Shown piece by piece: positions 1 to 12,613 of a stretch of DNA of 64,000 bases. The position numbers and the translations under genes are program-made. The DNA is from Erythroxylum novogranatense (Eukaryota; Streptophyta; Magnoliopsida; Malpighiales; Erythroxylaceae): NCBI GenBank assembly GCA_029891385.1, contig CM057231.1, forward strand, positions 65,641,103 through 65,705,102, read 5' to 3'. The notes beneath the pieces are model-generated. The model saw only the letters and a program-made list of their open reading frames with translations. It did no database searches and was not told the DNA's origin. How positions within the stretch are numbered: the first letter of the stretch is position 1; every line of letters begins with the position of its first letter.

Positions 1-3000
1 CGGGCCACATTTTATCTACACGTACAAGTTTTCTCAGCCATCAACAATCTAATCATATAGATATTATTACTTTGACAATTTCTAGGATTGTAAACGATTC
101 TCAAAACGTGTTTCAAACGAAAGTAAACGAGCATTGACATGACTAAATTGAGGTGCTGTATACGTCCAGTTTAAGCCCATATTTACTAGAGGATGCTGCA
201 AATCATGTCTCCAGAATAGAGGAAAAGGGTTAACGGAAAGAAATAATGTCACTGAGATCTGAGCCGTAAAAGCTTGTGTCAATCAAATCGACTTGAGGAT
301 TCTATCTGGTGTTTAAGAATACTAAGAGTAGAAGCAATATCAAGAAGTGAAGAAAAGACGAGAGCAACCCAAAAAAAAAAAAGAAAAACCAATAACATCT
401 AATTTCTTGTCCTTTTTTTCATCCTTAGAAGCAAATTAAATCCCTAAGAAGTCTAAATTTTGAGAGAACATCACATCAGACATTCAAGTAAATGACAAAA
501 TAATCAAGCTTGAACATTCGATTTCCTCAAAAGAAGCAAGACTGTGAAAGGCTATGCCCTATGCCATGGCTTGTTAGTGGCCTAAAGCAAATTCATAAGA
601 AACGGCACCTGAAAATCTTGACCGATTGATCGCAAAGTAGAAGCTCCGATGTTTATAGACCACATATTTGCGCAGTATCCGCATCGGATGGTCACCATCT
701 CACACAAGCTGCTGCGTGGAACACTTACCTGCAAAACCACAAGCCATATATGTGTGTATCTTCCTTTTTCTCTCCTGATAAAAGAGTAACAGATAAGCGA
801 TTGAGATAAACTTCAATGTGAACAGAAATGTTACAGAATCGAACTTTGCCGCATCGTGAAACTGCCAACTTCCAATTGATTCAGTCTAGGACCACTAGTA
901 ATGTGCAGTAGGTTTTCATTTTATTTAAACATATCAGATTAGGAAAACCTTGATGTGTGTCTTTCAAAATTTTCTCACTTTGTTTCCTTTCCAATCAGGA
1001 GTTTAAGCTGGATGTGTATGAAGTAGCTGCTAGAAAGAAACCCTAGCAGGAACTTCAGTTCATGGGAAAGATCGTTCTCACTTTACGGTATTTCTTTGGC
1101 TGAGAAAATAGAACAGAATACTAAAAAGACCAGGAGCATTGATAGACATAACTGGACGCAGAAAAAGAAAAGAAAAAGGAAAAAAGAACTCATGAAAGAT
1201 ATACACTCGCGAAATCAGTTGTGTGACATTGACATATGTTAGATCTGGTTCAGTTCATAAGCAAGTAAGACTAAGATTAAAAAAAACAGAAAAAACCCAA
1301 GAATCTGTAGGTTCTACTTGTGAAGAACTTTACAGATCTGTGAAATGAGAAGCCTCAGGTTAAATACCGCAAGAAGAATGCTACAGAAGTTGCAGGAAAG
1401 CAAACACAGTTGCTCAGAATCCTCAGATTCAAAGTAACATGAACTCAACATTTCCTCTCAATGATTAACAAAGGCTAGGTATAGAGTAGTTATTAAGCCT
1501 AGCTGTTCGTCACTAGAGAAGAAAAAGAGAAATCAAATTGTAATAACAGAAAGACCATGTTCAAGCAGCTATATAACAAGAACAGAACACCAAGCGGAAT
1601 ATATTTTTAAGAAGACAGCGAAAGAAAAACAGTACAAAGAAGCACTTGGTGTATGTTTGTTCGTGTCTATATGCTGTTCTGTCCATATGTAAAGTGTTGG
1701 AAAATATACGCAAGATCGAATCTAAGCGGAGCGGTTTCTAATTGCATAATAATTATTCTAGAGATTTTATCTTTATAATTAATAATTAAATAATTAAAAT
1801 ATATAAAAATAAAGAATATCTTTTATTGAATAAAACAAATTTTATACGATTAAAAATACAACTAAAATTGACTACAAGAGCATAAACCAAGACGACAGGA
1901 ATTAAAGAAATCGTAGGGAACTGGAAGAGATGGGAAAGCAAGAGTGTGAGAGATGGCAAAAAAGGAAATGGTTTTGCTAACAGAAAAATGTTTGAACTAG
2001 TGGAAGGAGAAAAGAGCATTAATGTTGGAACAAACTAAACAAGGAAAGGCTTTGGAAACATTTCTTAACTAAGCCAATTCATGTTAACTGTAATGGTGTA
2101 ACATGAGATGAGAGTGACCTTCACCTCCTCTACAGCCAGGCTAGGTAGTTACTGAATCGAATGATAATAAGACCACACATATTATTGCAGATAGACATGT
2201 TTATTCATATCTTGTTATCACATGCACAGGGCAATTAATGAGGAAGGGATTTACTTGCACTTTTTTTGTAGTTCATTCCTACCTAACTCTTTTGCTTAAT
2301 TTCTGCCCTTGTGTTGCATATCTTAACAAAATTTAGGAAACAATAATGATAATAAACTACCACTGCTAAAATATGAAATTTATTGCAAATTCATAGATAA
2401 TAACTGTCATTGGTATACTGCAATGCGACTATTGTGAGACAAACATTACGATTCGATAACGACGATGGAGTTGGGTGTAATTCTTGTCGTAGATTATTTG
2501 TGTATGTTAGGAATAATTTAGAAAGTATTACTTATAATTACGGCGGACATAGAAAAATCCATTAAAATAAGTACCAACGTCACAGTTACACTACTCATGA
2601 TTTTGCAATTTGCAACGTCATGTCATCCTTAGTAATGTGGCTTAACGATTCAGTCTCATGGAGTGGTGCAGTCTACTTATAATGTTTTCTTATAATTTTT
2701 TATTTCATTTTATAATTTTGGTTTATATTCTTAAAATCAATGTTAATATCAACACATTCGCTTCTTTAACTAGGATCATCCCATTCGCAACCTTAAAAAA
2801 ATAAAAGAAGAGAGACAGAAGAGCCCAAGCCCAACGTTATGAATACCTTATTGATATTTATATTAGATTCAGTTCAAATATGGTATAATATTGGTATTGG
2901 TTAATACTGGGTATCATTTTAAATAATTTTAAAAATTATAAAATATTTTAATTTTTTAAATCATAAAATAAACCCTCAATATAGTGTGCTATATAATTTC

Positions 3001-3054
3001 TAATTTCACAACAATTTTATCTTCAAAAATCATTATAATGGAAATTTGAAAGAA
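1..3054. other. AT-rich DNA, no gene recognised
   Basis: No long open frame, tRNA or rRNA is seen here. Positions 1-1700 are a little less AT-rich than what follows and could be flank, intron or UTR of an unseen gene, but no splice-bounded coding stretch could be supported. The longest frame (1786-2019, minus, 77 codons) is hydrophobic and low in complexity and is not called. From about 2690 on the sequence becomes very AT-rich, like the repeats that follow. Confidence 0.5.
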
Positions 3055-4193
3055 CAACCATCTTTTATTTCTATTGATATTACTTTTCACATATTTACAT
3101 ATAAATGATAATCATAATTAATATAAAAAGACTACATAATCATCATATATATATAATTAAGAATAATTAAAAATACTTAAAATATTACAATTTTATCATA
3201 TATTAAAAATAATTATATCAAAACATCAAATAAAAAGAATAATAAAGTTCTATGACTCCATAAATAATACAACAAGAGTTAAAATCGAGAAACATAACCA
3301 AGTAGAACCAACCCTTGAAACAAAAATATTTATAGTTAAAAGTTATATATTTATATCGTATATATAAAATTTAATACAAGCATCAAATAAAAGTGAAATT
3401 AAAGAAAGAGAGGAAATAAAAGCATGAAACTTTATTCAATTAAATATTCACTCAAATCAGATTAATTCTAATTATCATTTGGTACAAAATTCTTCCCAAA
3501 TAACATGCCAATACTTTCTCACCCAATATTTGCTTCCAAATCACTCTCAACTGTATATCAAACTCGGTTCCTTAGAAATCCAATATACTAAATGATCGAT
3601 ATGGCCAAGCAAATTAGATCTATAAAACTATTTATTTTATTAAGAGTCCTAGTAAATAAATCAAATTAAATTGATAAGAAATTACAAGAAAATATATTTA
3701 ACTTAATAATGATAATAACATACATATTTCAAACTTTAAATTATATCAAATAAAGACCAAGTTGTTCAATCTTTATGTTCAAGTCTATTACTTTTTTGAA
3801 ATGTATTAAATCAAATATGTTCTAATTCCTTTCGAACCTTATTGCACTTACACATTGATGAAAAATTTGAATTACAACCTTTGAAATTTTAAAACACCAC
3901 TTCCGAATTAATCCTCCAAATAACTATAACATAAGAAAATTAATCTTATAAATAAAATAAAGTAATGATTAATTTCTTACAAATAACAAAACTAAAAAAA
4001 TACATTTGGATTAAGTTTGCCTTTTTGACAAATAACAATGAGCATCCTAAAATTACCGAAGGCATCCTCATAAACCTTTATTTATGAGTTTAGGAGATAT
4101 TGCATCATCACATAGGCAATAGTTATTGCATTAGTTAATAGCAATCTCCTATTAAATTTAGTTTTCTTGGTAAAATTTAGTCTAAAATACACA
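3055..4193. repeat. Direct repeat, copy 1 (about 1.1 kb)
   Basis: This block matches 6671-7875 in the same orientation with many substitutions and short indels. Shared landmarks include the run beginning TTTCTATTGATATTACTTTT, the segment around CTCGGTTCCTTAGAAATC and the segment around GGAGATATTGCATCATC. Similarity stops near 4193. The copies could be old LTRs of a short element of about 4.8 kb or a segmental duplication. No clean TG...CA ends or target duplication were found, so neither model is settled. Confidence 0.6.
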
Positions 4194-6670
4194 CTATGAT
4201 TAAAAATACCCCAGTTATAGACAACAAAGAATAACTGCAAGATAAGGTACATTATTTTTAAAGATTTGTTTTGATTGCTTCCTTCGCCCTCTCTATGAAT
4301 TTATAAAAAAAACTCATTTTTACTTTCTATTTAACATTAGTCAAACAAAGTACTCTCACAAAAGACTCAAAAAATTAGATGAAAAATTGATATTGGGACC
4401 TAAATACATGATCTTTAAGTATAATTCTAGAAACCTACACTCCATGATTAGTCCTGACATGATGAGATACAATCTACTTATCACTTATAAACATTTTCCT
4501 CAACTCCTTCATTAAAACAAAATAATAAAGCGATAAAAAATTAGTCACAAATCTTTTAATAGTAGGACGACATAAATTCTTACTGTTTATGAAATCCTTT
4601 ATCATTAAATGAAGAACTCATACATGATTGTAGATGAACATAGTTACTTTTTTTTTTTTTTTACTTTTTGTATAGTTTCATCAATGATAAGGAAGCATCT
4701 AGCATCTCCTATATTTTTTAACATCAAGTCAATACAATGTACAACACAAGGAGCTTAATAAAAAGAATTATACCTACTTTACAATCTTTTTTCACCTACT
4801 TTATAAGCATAATCATTTTTAGTAATGAATTGAACATTATTTTCTATCCAAATTTCATTAAGAAATTATCAAATATCTAAAACAAAGTACCAACATATCC
4901 AACAAATTCATCAAATTCATAAAAAAATTGCTTCTATCATGATCGTGGTTAATGCTTATTATACCTACCATGGCCTTCAAGGCCATGATCATGGCACTTG
5001 TTCCTCCTCCGAACTTTCTTCAAATCTTCTATGACTTTCTTTACCTGATCTTAAACACTAACAAACTCATCAAAACACCTCAAACACACAAAATTAAAGC
5101 CCTATATCATGCTTTAACCCATATAACACTTAAAAACACAAACACATAATCACACTAAGACTAAACATGCACAAATAATCTAATTAAGAACTAAAAGCAT
5201 AGTAAATTAGCCACTAAAACATAATGCAGCCTATAACTATCACTTCTCGACACTTTAAATTTTGCTTGTCCTCGAGGAAAAACACCAACACAAAAAAAAC
5301 ACAAACACACCAAACAATCACACATATAAGCATGTATATGCAATGCACATCACGAAACTAATTTAACTTCAAACATAAACCTTCAAGTTGTCCTAACTTA
5401 TTAACTTATGAAATATGTGGTTAGACACTTTGGACTAAATATACATACTAATCAAGACCTTAATGACAAATTTGTTCACCCCTATTATTTGCACATACAT
5501 ATTGATAATTGCTTGGTCAATCAAAATTGTAACTATCTCTGAGTAGTTTTTCATGAAAATTTAAACTATTCACATAGATCAGTAGCTTTTATTTATAAAA
5601 CTATATTTTTGTTATTTTTCATTGACATTGACCTAGCATCTTGAAATGAAGGCAAACATTTGTGATGAATATCCCCCGGTTACTTAACTAGGTCATGTTT
5701 TTATTTATTTGCTTTGTGGAATGTCATTCTATCCTTTTGAAGAGAAGGTAAATATTTATTATGAATGTCCCCTGGCAACTCAGCTAGATTACATTCTCAA
5801 CTAGCTACTAGCTCTATTCATAACCTGAAGGCCAGAGGAATAGTTATTTATTTAAGAAATACACAAATTTTTTCTTATTTTATTTCCTACCTCATTTCTT
5901 TAGCGAATCCCTCTCAGGAAAGGATACTAACGATGCTACTTATTCAATTGACCTAAAATTATAAATGTATGTAGCAAATTCCTAGGGTGAATGAACTAAC
6001 TTCATATCCTAATTAACATGTGTATTTAACCAAAGTGACCTAGGACACTAATTTCACAAGCTAATAAATCTTTAAAAACTAAAAGATTATGTTCACAACT
6101 AAACTAATTATGTTAAGTCCTAGCCATTGACATATTCACACGAGTCACCTCATAAAAATCTAAACAAGACTAATATACAATATACAAAAGTCACACTCAA
6201 AATAAAAACATACAATGCACACAACCCTCTCCACACTTGGACAACGAATTGTCCTCAATGTGAGAAAAACAAATAGCACGTAAAGGTGGGGAAGTAAAAC
6301 ACAATAATAAAAAACACAAAAATAAATTAAGAGATAAAGGTTAGAGCGTAAAACTCGTGATGACAGTTGAGGTAGTGACAGTGTTGTTGTTTAAAACCAA
6401 ATTCGCTTGACGCTAGAGATTGGTGCACTATCTTATAATTGCCTAAAAAAGAATAAGAGAATTAGCAATTTAAGCCATTCCAAATTATTAAAAACTTTTT
6501 TTTGGAATTTAAATCAAATCTAGCTACAAAAAATTTTCAATCTAACAACCAAACGTGCTAATTTATGGTCAATTGCTTAACCTTGCATCCTTCGAAACTC
6601 AGCTGGGATCAATTATGAGCGGCTTGCTTCTACCCATGTTGCCTAATTTTAGCCTTATATCTTGAAATAA
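4194..6670 (-). other. Spacer with Tat/Athila-like 3' noncoding motifs
   Basis: No coding sequence was recognised between the two direct repeats. Read on the minus strand, two places resemble the region downstream of pol in plant Tat/Athila gypsy elements: around 5255-5285 (a CCTCGAGGACAAGCAAA-type motif followed by AAAGTGT) and around 6226-6264 (an ATTGAGGACAATTCG-type motif followed by AAGTGTGGAGAGG). In those elements such motifs lie in the long 3' untranslated region. This is family resemblance by eye, and the element itself is not delimited. Around 5640-5810 there is also a weak tandem repeat (CATTTGTGATGAATATCCC versus a diverged copy about 120 bases on). Confidence 0.35.
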
Positions 6671-7875
6671 CAGCTATCTCTTTATTTCTATTGATATTAC
6701 TTTTCACATATTTACATAGAAATAATATTCATAATTAATGTAAGAAAAGATTGCTTAATCATCTTATATATATATAATTAAGAATAATACAATGTACTTA
6801 AAATATTACAATTTTATTATATAATAAAAATAATTACATGAAAACATCAAATAGAAAGAATAATAAAGTTCTACAACTTAATAAACATTACAACAAGAGC
6901 TTGTATTGAGAAACATAACCAAGGAGAAGCAACGCTGAAACAAAAATATTTATGGTTAAAAGTTTTATAATTATGTCGATATATAAAATTTAATACATGC
7001 ATTAAAGGCAAATGAAATAAAAAGAGAAGAAATAAAAACATGAAACTTTATTCAATTAAATATCCACTCAAATTACAAAGATAAGCAAAATTAAAAAAAG
7101 AAATAAAAAGCGTGAAACTTTGTTCAATTAAATATCCACTCAAATTGTATTGATTCTAATTCTCATTTGGTACAAAATTCTTCCCAAATAACATGTGAAT
7201 ACTTTCTCACCCAATATTGGCTTCTAAGTCACACTCATCTATCTCAAACTCGGTTCCTTAGAAATCTAATCTACTAAATGATCAATATGGTCAAAGCAAG
7301 TTAGATCTATAGAATTATTTATTTTAATAAGATTCCTAGTAAATAAATCAAATTAAATTGTTAAGAAATTAAAAGAAAATATATTTAATTTAATAATGAT
7401 AATAATATACGTTTTGAAACTTTAAATTATATCAAATAAAGACAAAGTTGTTCAATCTTTATGTTCAAGTTTATTACTTTTTTGAAATGGATTAAATCAA
7501 ATATGCTCTAATTCCTTTCCCACCTTATTGCACTTACACATTGATAAAAATTTGAATTACATACCTTTAAAATTTTGGAACACCACTTCCAAATTGATCC
7601 CACCAATTAACTATAAGATAAGAAAATTAATCTTATAAACAAAACAAAGCAATGATTAATTTCTTACAAGTAACAAAACTTAAAAAATATACATTTGGAT
7701 TAAGTTTTCCTTTTTGATAAATAACAATGAGGATCCTAAAGTTACCAAAGGCATCTTTATAAACCTTTATTTATGAGCTTAGGAGATATTGCATCATCTC
7801 ATAGGTGACAGTTATTGCATAAGTTAATAGCACTCCCTATTAAATTTAGTTTTTTTTGGTAAAACTTGGTCTAAA
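6671..7875. repeat. Direct repeat, copy 2 (about 1.2 kb)
   Basis: Second copy of the block at 3055-4193. It carries an extra tandem duplication of about 68 bases near 7040-7145: the phrase ending CAATTAAATATCCACTCAAA occurs twice here but once in copy 1. Its right limit near 7875 abuts the chromovirus LTR. Confidence 0.6.
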
Positions 7876-8858
7876 ATAGCACATATTCATTCTCAAGTCA
7901 TTTTATCATATGCTCATACTTTCACTCTTTTTCTTTTTTTTTGTTTATACAAAATGTTATAACCTCTTTCAAGATATAACATAATCACAAATCATCAAGC
8001 ATTATCAAATCTTCACAACAATTCAAAAATCAAGAAATTTACACATACACACACATAGGTAAAAATTTTATCAATCACACAATAACTATAAATATATTAC
8101 CCACCTATTTGCTTGAAATTCCTAGAGTTCAAATTTGCCTTTCCCTTTGATCTTTGCTAGGTTTTCTTGATTCCCTTTAAATAAATCAATTTCTATTCAA
8201 AGAATATTCCAATGTAAAATCATAAAAGTCAATAATCACAAAAATAAAACACCTAAAAATTAGAGCTTAGATTTAACGTACCTATAGTTCATCTAACTAG
8301 CAAAACCAATCTTAATTCAAAAACCCAAGAAAATCAAATGTTTTTCTTCTTTCTCACATTATTTCTAACACAAAACCCTATTCTCGTCTCTCTGATCCCT
8401 TTCTCATCAAAGTAAGAAGAAAGATGAAGATTGTTACCGCTAACAAGCTTAATTTCTCTTCTTTCCACGTTTTCTCCTTCTTTTCTAGCTTCCCCCATGA
8501 TTTTTCTTCTTCTTATTTCTTCTCCCACATTTTTCTCTCTTCTTTCTTTTTTTTTCTATGTTTTCTCTTCTATCCTTCCCTCTTCCATGATTCTTTCTTC
8601 TTTCTCACTTATTCAAGACTAAATTTTGGTCTTGTCTTCCAAAATTACCCCTCACTTGTTTGGTTCTCTCAATTTTGCCCTTGTATCCTTTAGCTCCTTA
8701 AGTCCATTTAAATCTAATACCTTAATCATACACTAATTTCATTTTAACACTCCATTCCAAATTCTAATTTCTCCTTAGGCTCCCTAAAATAATGGGCTCA
8801 ATTCTAAAAATAATGGAACAAATAAATCAATAATAATTAAAAATTTTGGGGTCCAACA
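7876..8858 (-). repeat. 3' LTR of a Ty3/gypsy chromovirus
   Basis: The LTR lies immediately downstream, on the minus strand, of the polypurine tract at 8861-8871. On that strand it begins TGTTGGACCCC at 8858. The other end is not sharply defined and is set where similarity to the direct repeat stops. It includes a long pyrimidine-rich run on the plus strand (about 8340-8700), which yields spurious serine/phenylalanine-rich frames. The partner 5' LTR is not in the window. Confidence 0.55.
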
Positions 8859-8860
8859 AT

Positions 8861-8871
8861 CCCCCCTAAAG
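8861..8871 (-). other. Polypurine tract of the chromovirus
   Basis: On the minus strand this reads as a TTTAGGGGGG run directly before the LTR start TGTTGGACC. It lies just after the chromodomain and an ACAAAATTC motif, the usual order at the 3' end of Tekay/Del-type elements. It would prime plus-strand DNA synthesis. Confidence 0.65.
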
Positions 8872-8895
8872 AATTTTGTCCTTGAAATTCTTACT

Positions 8896-9386
8896 TTAGA
8901 AATTAAAGAGGTGTGGATACTTCTCCTTGATGGCCTCCAAGGACTCCCATGTAGCCTCTTCTATAGAATAGTCCTTCCATAAGACTTTAACCAGCTTCAC
9001 TATCTTGTTTCTCAAGACTTTTTCCTTCAAATCTAAAATCTCTACTGATTGTTCTTCATAAGTCAAATTCTCTCTTAACTAAACCTTTGAAGGTTGAACT
9101 ATATGCAAAGGATCGGATCAGTACTTTCTCAACATCAATACATAGAAGACATCATAAATCTTAGACAATTCTGGTGGCAAAGCTAACTTATAAGCTAAAG
9201 AACTAATCTTCTTAATTATCCCATAAGGGCCTATGTATCTGGGACTAAGCTTGCCATTCTTATCAAATCTCAAGACTCCTTTCCATGGAAGGCTCTGAGA
9301 AACACTTTGTCTCCAATTTCAAATTCTATCTCCCTTCTATATGCATATGTATAGCTCTTCATTTTATCTTGAGCTTCTTTGAGTCT
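8896..9386 (-). pseudogene. pol: Integrase C-terminal part: GPY/F module and chromodomain
   Basis: The minus strand encodes the end of a chromovirus polyprotein. First comes a GPY/F-like module with the motif PRYIGPYG (about 9220-9245), preceded by a GDKVFLR-like strand. A chromodomain follows near 8898-9080 with a recognisable core (VLRNKIVKLVKVLWK, then ATWE) and ends at a TAA stop at 8896-8898. In this family the chromodomain is thought to bias integration toward chromatin marks. An in-frame stop after the LRKY-like segment and a frame change relative to the integrase core show it is broken. Confidence 0.75.
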
Positions 9387-10175
9387 CTATTTCACCAATT
9401 TAATCTTATCAACTGTGACTTCTACCAACTCAGGTCCTACAAGTCTTCTTTCACCTTCCTCATCCCAAAAAATAGGAGTTTTGCACCTCCTACCATACAA
9501 AGCCTCGTAAGGTGCTATTTGAATTCCTAAGTGGTAGGAATTATTGTAAGAAAATTTGATTAAAGGTAGATGATCAACCCATGAGCCTTTGAAATTTATA
9601 ACACAAGATCTTAACATTACCTCCAATGTCCGTATTGTTCTATCCGATAGGCCATCGGTCTATGGATGGAAAACTATGAAAAAGTGTAACTTAGTTCCTA
9701 AAGCCTCTTATAGGCTTTCCCATAATCTGGAGGTGAACCTCGGATCTCTATCTGAGACTATAGAACTTGGTATCCCATGAAGTCTAATTATTTTATCCAC
9801 ATACTTCTTGGCCATAGCATTCAAAAAATCTGTCTGCTTAATTGATAAGAAATGTGTTGACTTGGTTAGCCTATCCACAATCACCCATATTGCATCATGC
9901 TTCATATTAGTTCTTGGTAACCCCATCAAGAAATCCGTTGTAATCTTCTCCCACTTCCATTTAGAAATAGACAGACGTTTAAGTTTGTTTGAAGGTGCCT
10001 AGTGTTCAACCTTAACTTACTGGCACACTAAGCATCCTTTAGCATATTCTGCAACTTCTTTCTTCATTCCTTTCCACCAGAAATGCACTTTCAAATTTCT
10101 ATACATTTTTGTGCTTCCTGGGTACATTGCATAAGGCGTGTTGTGTGCCTCATCAAGAATCTAGTCTTTCAACTC
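9387..10175 (-). pseudogene. pol: Integrase core (Ty3/gypsy), broken
   Basis: Two open stretches in one frame, 9708-9929 and 9387-9626, encode the catalytic core of a gypsy integrase. The first acidic residue lies in WVIVDRLTKSTHF and the second in SDRDPRF, and the downstream part has the conserved SWVDHLPLIKFSYNNSYH stretch and ALYGRRC. Between them are an in-frame TAG and a change of the catalytic glutamate position to aspartate (SDRTIRT where the family has SERTIQT; codon at 9642-9644). Upstream, 10010-10175 holds the remains of the zinc-binding region with in-frame stops. Catalytic function is very unlikely. Confidence 0.8.
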
Positions 10176-10379
10176 TTACATATTAGGAACATATAGTCTG
10201 TTACCTACCACAATCAATCCATCTTCCCTTACCTCTATTTCAGAAGGTTTACCATTTTTAATCTCTTCTCTGAGCCTGCTCAAGTACTCATCCTGTTCCT
10301 GCAATTCCTTAATCTTCTCATTCAACACTGGCCTAACCCTAAAGTTAGCCAATATACACCCAGATTCAACTTGCTTCAA
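10176..10379 (-). pseudogene. pol: RNase H to integrase linker of gypsy pol
   Basis: An open stretch of 67 codons in the same frame as the integrase and RT fragments. Motifs such as VRPVLNEKIKELQEQD and a following DGLIVVGNRLYVPN resemble the linker between RNase H and the integrase zinc finger in plant chromoviruses. It has no catalytic residue. It is bounded by stops on both sides. Confidence 0.6.
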
Positions 10380-11635
10380 TGATTAAGTCCGGCTAATTCC
10401 TCCAATAAAGGAAGATATACCATCTCTACATGTGCCATAGTAGATTTCCTACTCAATACATCCGCTACTACATTAACTTTCCCTAGGTGGTAGTCTAACA
10501 TTAAGTCATAATCTTTTAATAATTCCAACCACCTTTACTGTCTCAAATTCAAATCTTTTAGGCTCATCAAATACTTAAGACTCTAGTGGTATGTAAATAC
10601 CTTGGTAATGACTCCATACAAATAATGTCTCTATATCTTTAAAGCAAAAATTATAGCCGTAAACCCCAAGTCATGCGTAGAATAATTCATCTCATCGGTT
10701 TTAATTGCCTAGAAGTATAGGCAATCACTTTATCTCCTTGCATCAACACAAACCATAATCCCTTCCTCGAGGCATCACTATACACTATATATCCACCACT
10801 ACCAGAAGGCAAAGTCAAAATTGGTGCAGTTGTGAGCCTATTCTTCAATTCCTCAAAACTATTCTAGCACTCCTCTATCCACATAAACTTTTAATTCTTT
10901 CTTATCAATTTGGCAAGTGAAGCTACAATTATGGAAACCCAAGAAACTCCTCACTTATGTAAACCTTTTGTAATACCCAACTAATCCTGAGAAACTCCTC
11001 ATTTCAGCTATATTCTTAGGTACTTCCCATTTCACCACAGCTTCTATTTTTCTCGAATCCATATGTACTTCTTGTTTTGAAATTATCAAATTTGGCATAC
11101 AACTCATTCTTTCTCAATGTATCTAAGGCAATCCTCAAATGCTCTTCATGCTCCCTATCACTTTTGGAATAAACCAAAATATCATCAATAAAGACAATGA
11201 TAAATCGGTCCAAGAAAGGCTTAAAAACTCTATTCATTAGATCCATAAAAGCTACAGGGGCATCCGTTGATCTGAAGGGCATAACTAAGAACTCAAAATG
11301 CCCATACCATGTTCTAAAAGTAGTCCTTGACACATCAAACTCCTTTATTCTCAACTGGTGGTAACCTGATCTCAAGTCTATCTTGGAGAAAATCCTTTCC
11401 CCTTGTAATTGATTAAACAAATCATATATGAATAGGAGCGGATATCTATTCTTGATAGTGACATGATTCAGCTCCACATACATTCTCAATGATATGATTT
11501 TCTTCTTCACAAAAAGGACTGGAGCTCCCTAAGGTGAAGAGCTAGGTCTAATATACCCTTTCTTCAATAACTCTTCCAATTGCTTCTCATGCTCCTTCAA
11601 TTTTATTGGAGCCATTATATAAGGTAGAATTGAGA
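10380..11635 (-). pseudogene. pol: Reverse transcriptase and RNase H (Ty3/gypsy), broken
   Basis: The open part 11016-11510 (164 codons) carries reverse transcriptase blocks: [15 protein letters not shown] with the first catalytic aspartate, then FIDDILVYS at residues 107-113 with the paired catalytic aspartates. The N-terminal fingers upstream and RNase H downstream (10430-11015) are recognisable only in pieces with stops. The frame equals that of the integrase fragments, so damage between them is mostly stop codons. The RT converts element RNA to DNA in the virus-like particle; this copy cannot make it whole. Confidence 0.8.
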
Positions 11636-12277
11636 TCAGTGAAGTACATGGAAGAAGCTCGATGGGAAACTCAATTTTTCTAAGGGTGGTGGTAGTCCTA
11701 GTAAATCCTTGGGAAAGACATTTGAGAATTTCATGACCATAGGAATTTCTTCTAACTTCCCTCTATCTACCTTCGTGTCTACGACATAGGGCAAAAATGC
11801 TTCACACCTTTTCCTTATCATCTTCTTTGCTATCAGATCCAAAACAATCCTAGGCGGACTTACTTTTCTGTCCCCCATAAACATCACTTTTCTTTTATTG
11901 TCCAACTTGAACTCCACTATCCTTTGTTTGCAATCTAAATTGGCTTTATACCTTTCTAATGTGTCCATACCCAGAATCACATCTAGTCCTCTCATTTTCA
12001 ATGACATTAAATTCACCATTAATTTTTCCCCGCCAATACATATCTCACAATCTCTAAAAACTTGACTAATAATAATATATTGGCCAATTGGAGTATTAAC
12101 CATCAAAGGAGTATCCAATGGGATCAAATTTCTACCGTACACAATTTTACTCGATAAAATAAAGGAATGGGTAGACCCTGGATCAATCAAAACAATAACA
12201 TCATCATTAAGCAATTTAATCATACTAGTCATAACTTCTGGAGCGGTTTCTGTATCCTTTCTAGTCATTGCAAACAC
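11636..12277 (-). pseudogene. pol: Retropepsin-type aspartic protease region (Ty3/gypsy)
   Basis: An open stretch of 213 codons with the active-site motif LIDPGSTHSFI (aspartate at residue 32) and a later ILGMD-type motif near residue 100, both usual for plant gypsy proteases. It would cleave the Gag-Pol polyprotein. It is in a different frame from the downstream RT fragment, so a frameshift lies between. The C-terminal part (FSNVFPKDLLGLPP) is the usual protease to RT junction. Confidence 0.75.
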
Positions 12278-12399
12278 CCTAGTTGGTGCTTTTCCCTCGG
12301 TCTTCCTAGAGGATTTACTCTTTTGGCTACTTCAGAACTGCCATTTCAGATGCAATCTTATGGCCTATAGTCTTAGCCCTCTTTGAAGCTTACATCTGA

Positions 12400-12613
12400 G
12401 TTCTCTCCTATCTTACATACTGAGGGCACTATCTAGCCATGTGCCCTTTCTCTCCACAGTTGAAGTAAGCTCCTGTCAATCTGAAACACTCTCCTCCATA
12501 AAACTTGTCACAATGATCACACTTGAGGATGGGTGGCTTATCCCCCACTCCCTTTCTACTGCCTCCCACCATAAATGCTTGATGAGAAATAGTAGAAGGG
12601 GAGATGGGCGCAT
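12400..12613 (-). pseudogene. gag: Gag C-terminal zinc knuckle region, truncated
   Basis: The minus strand encodes a CDHCDKFYGGECF segment followed by NCGEKGHMAR and a stop, the double-knuckle pattern of chromovirus Gag. The first cysteine of the second knuckle is tyrosine, and a TAG interrupts before the last cysteine. The upstream Gag sequence is cut off by the copia A insertion at 12613 and does not resume on the far side. Confidence 0.65.
12609..12613. repeat. Target-site duplication of copia A, left
   Basis: CGCAT immediately precedes the left LTR and is repeated at 22302-22306 immediately after the right LTR. Five bases is the normal duplication length for Ty1/copia integration. Confidence 0.85.

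Larger units (their letters stand above)
7876..12613 (-). mobile_element. Ty3/gypsy chromovirus, Tekay/Del-like, 5'-truncated
   Basis: Reading on the minus strand from high to low coordinates, the order is gag zinc knuckle, aspartic protease, reverse transcriptase, RNase H, integrase, GPY/F module, chromodomain, polypurine tract and 3' LTR. This order with a C-terminal chromodomain defines chromoviruses. The Tekay/Del assignment rests on protein motifs recalled by eye. The 5' part (5' LTR, leader, most of gag) is missing: sequence ends at the copia A insertion, and beyond that insertion a different element (Tat/Athila) follows. The coding region has stop codons and at least two frame changes, so the element is inactive. 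Confidence 0.8.

Noticed and set aside
1..1700. A possible host gene at the left edge
   Set aside because: The composition is slightly different, but no open frame, splice pattern or protein motif could be found on either strand.
8334..8693. Open frames rich in Ser/Phe (plus) and Arg/Glu/Lys (minus)
   Set aside because: They come from a pyrimidine-rich stretch inside the chromovirus LTR, with no start context or motif to support a protein.
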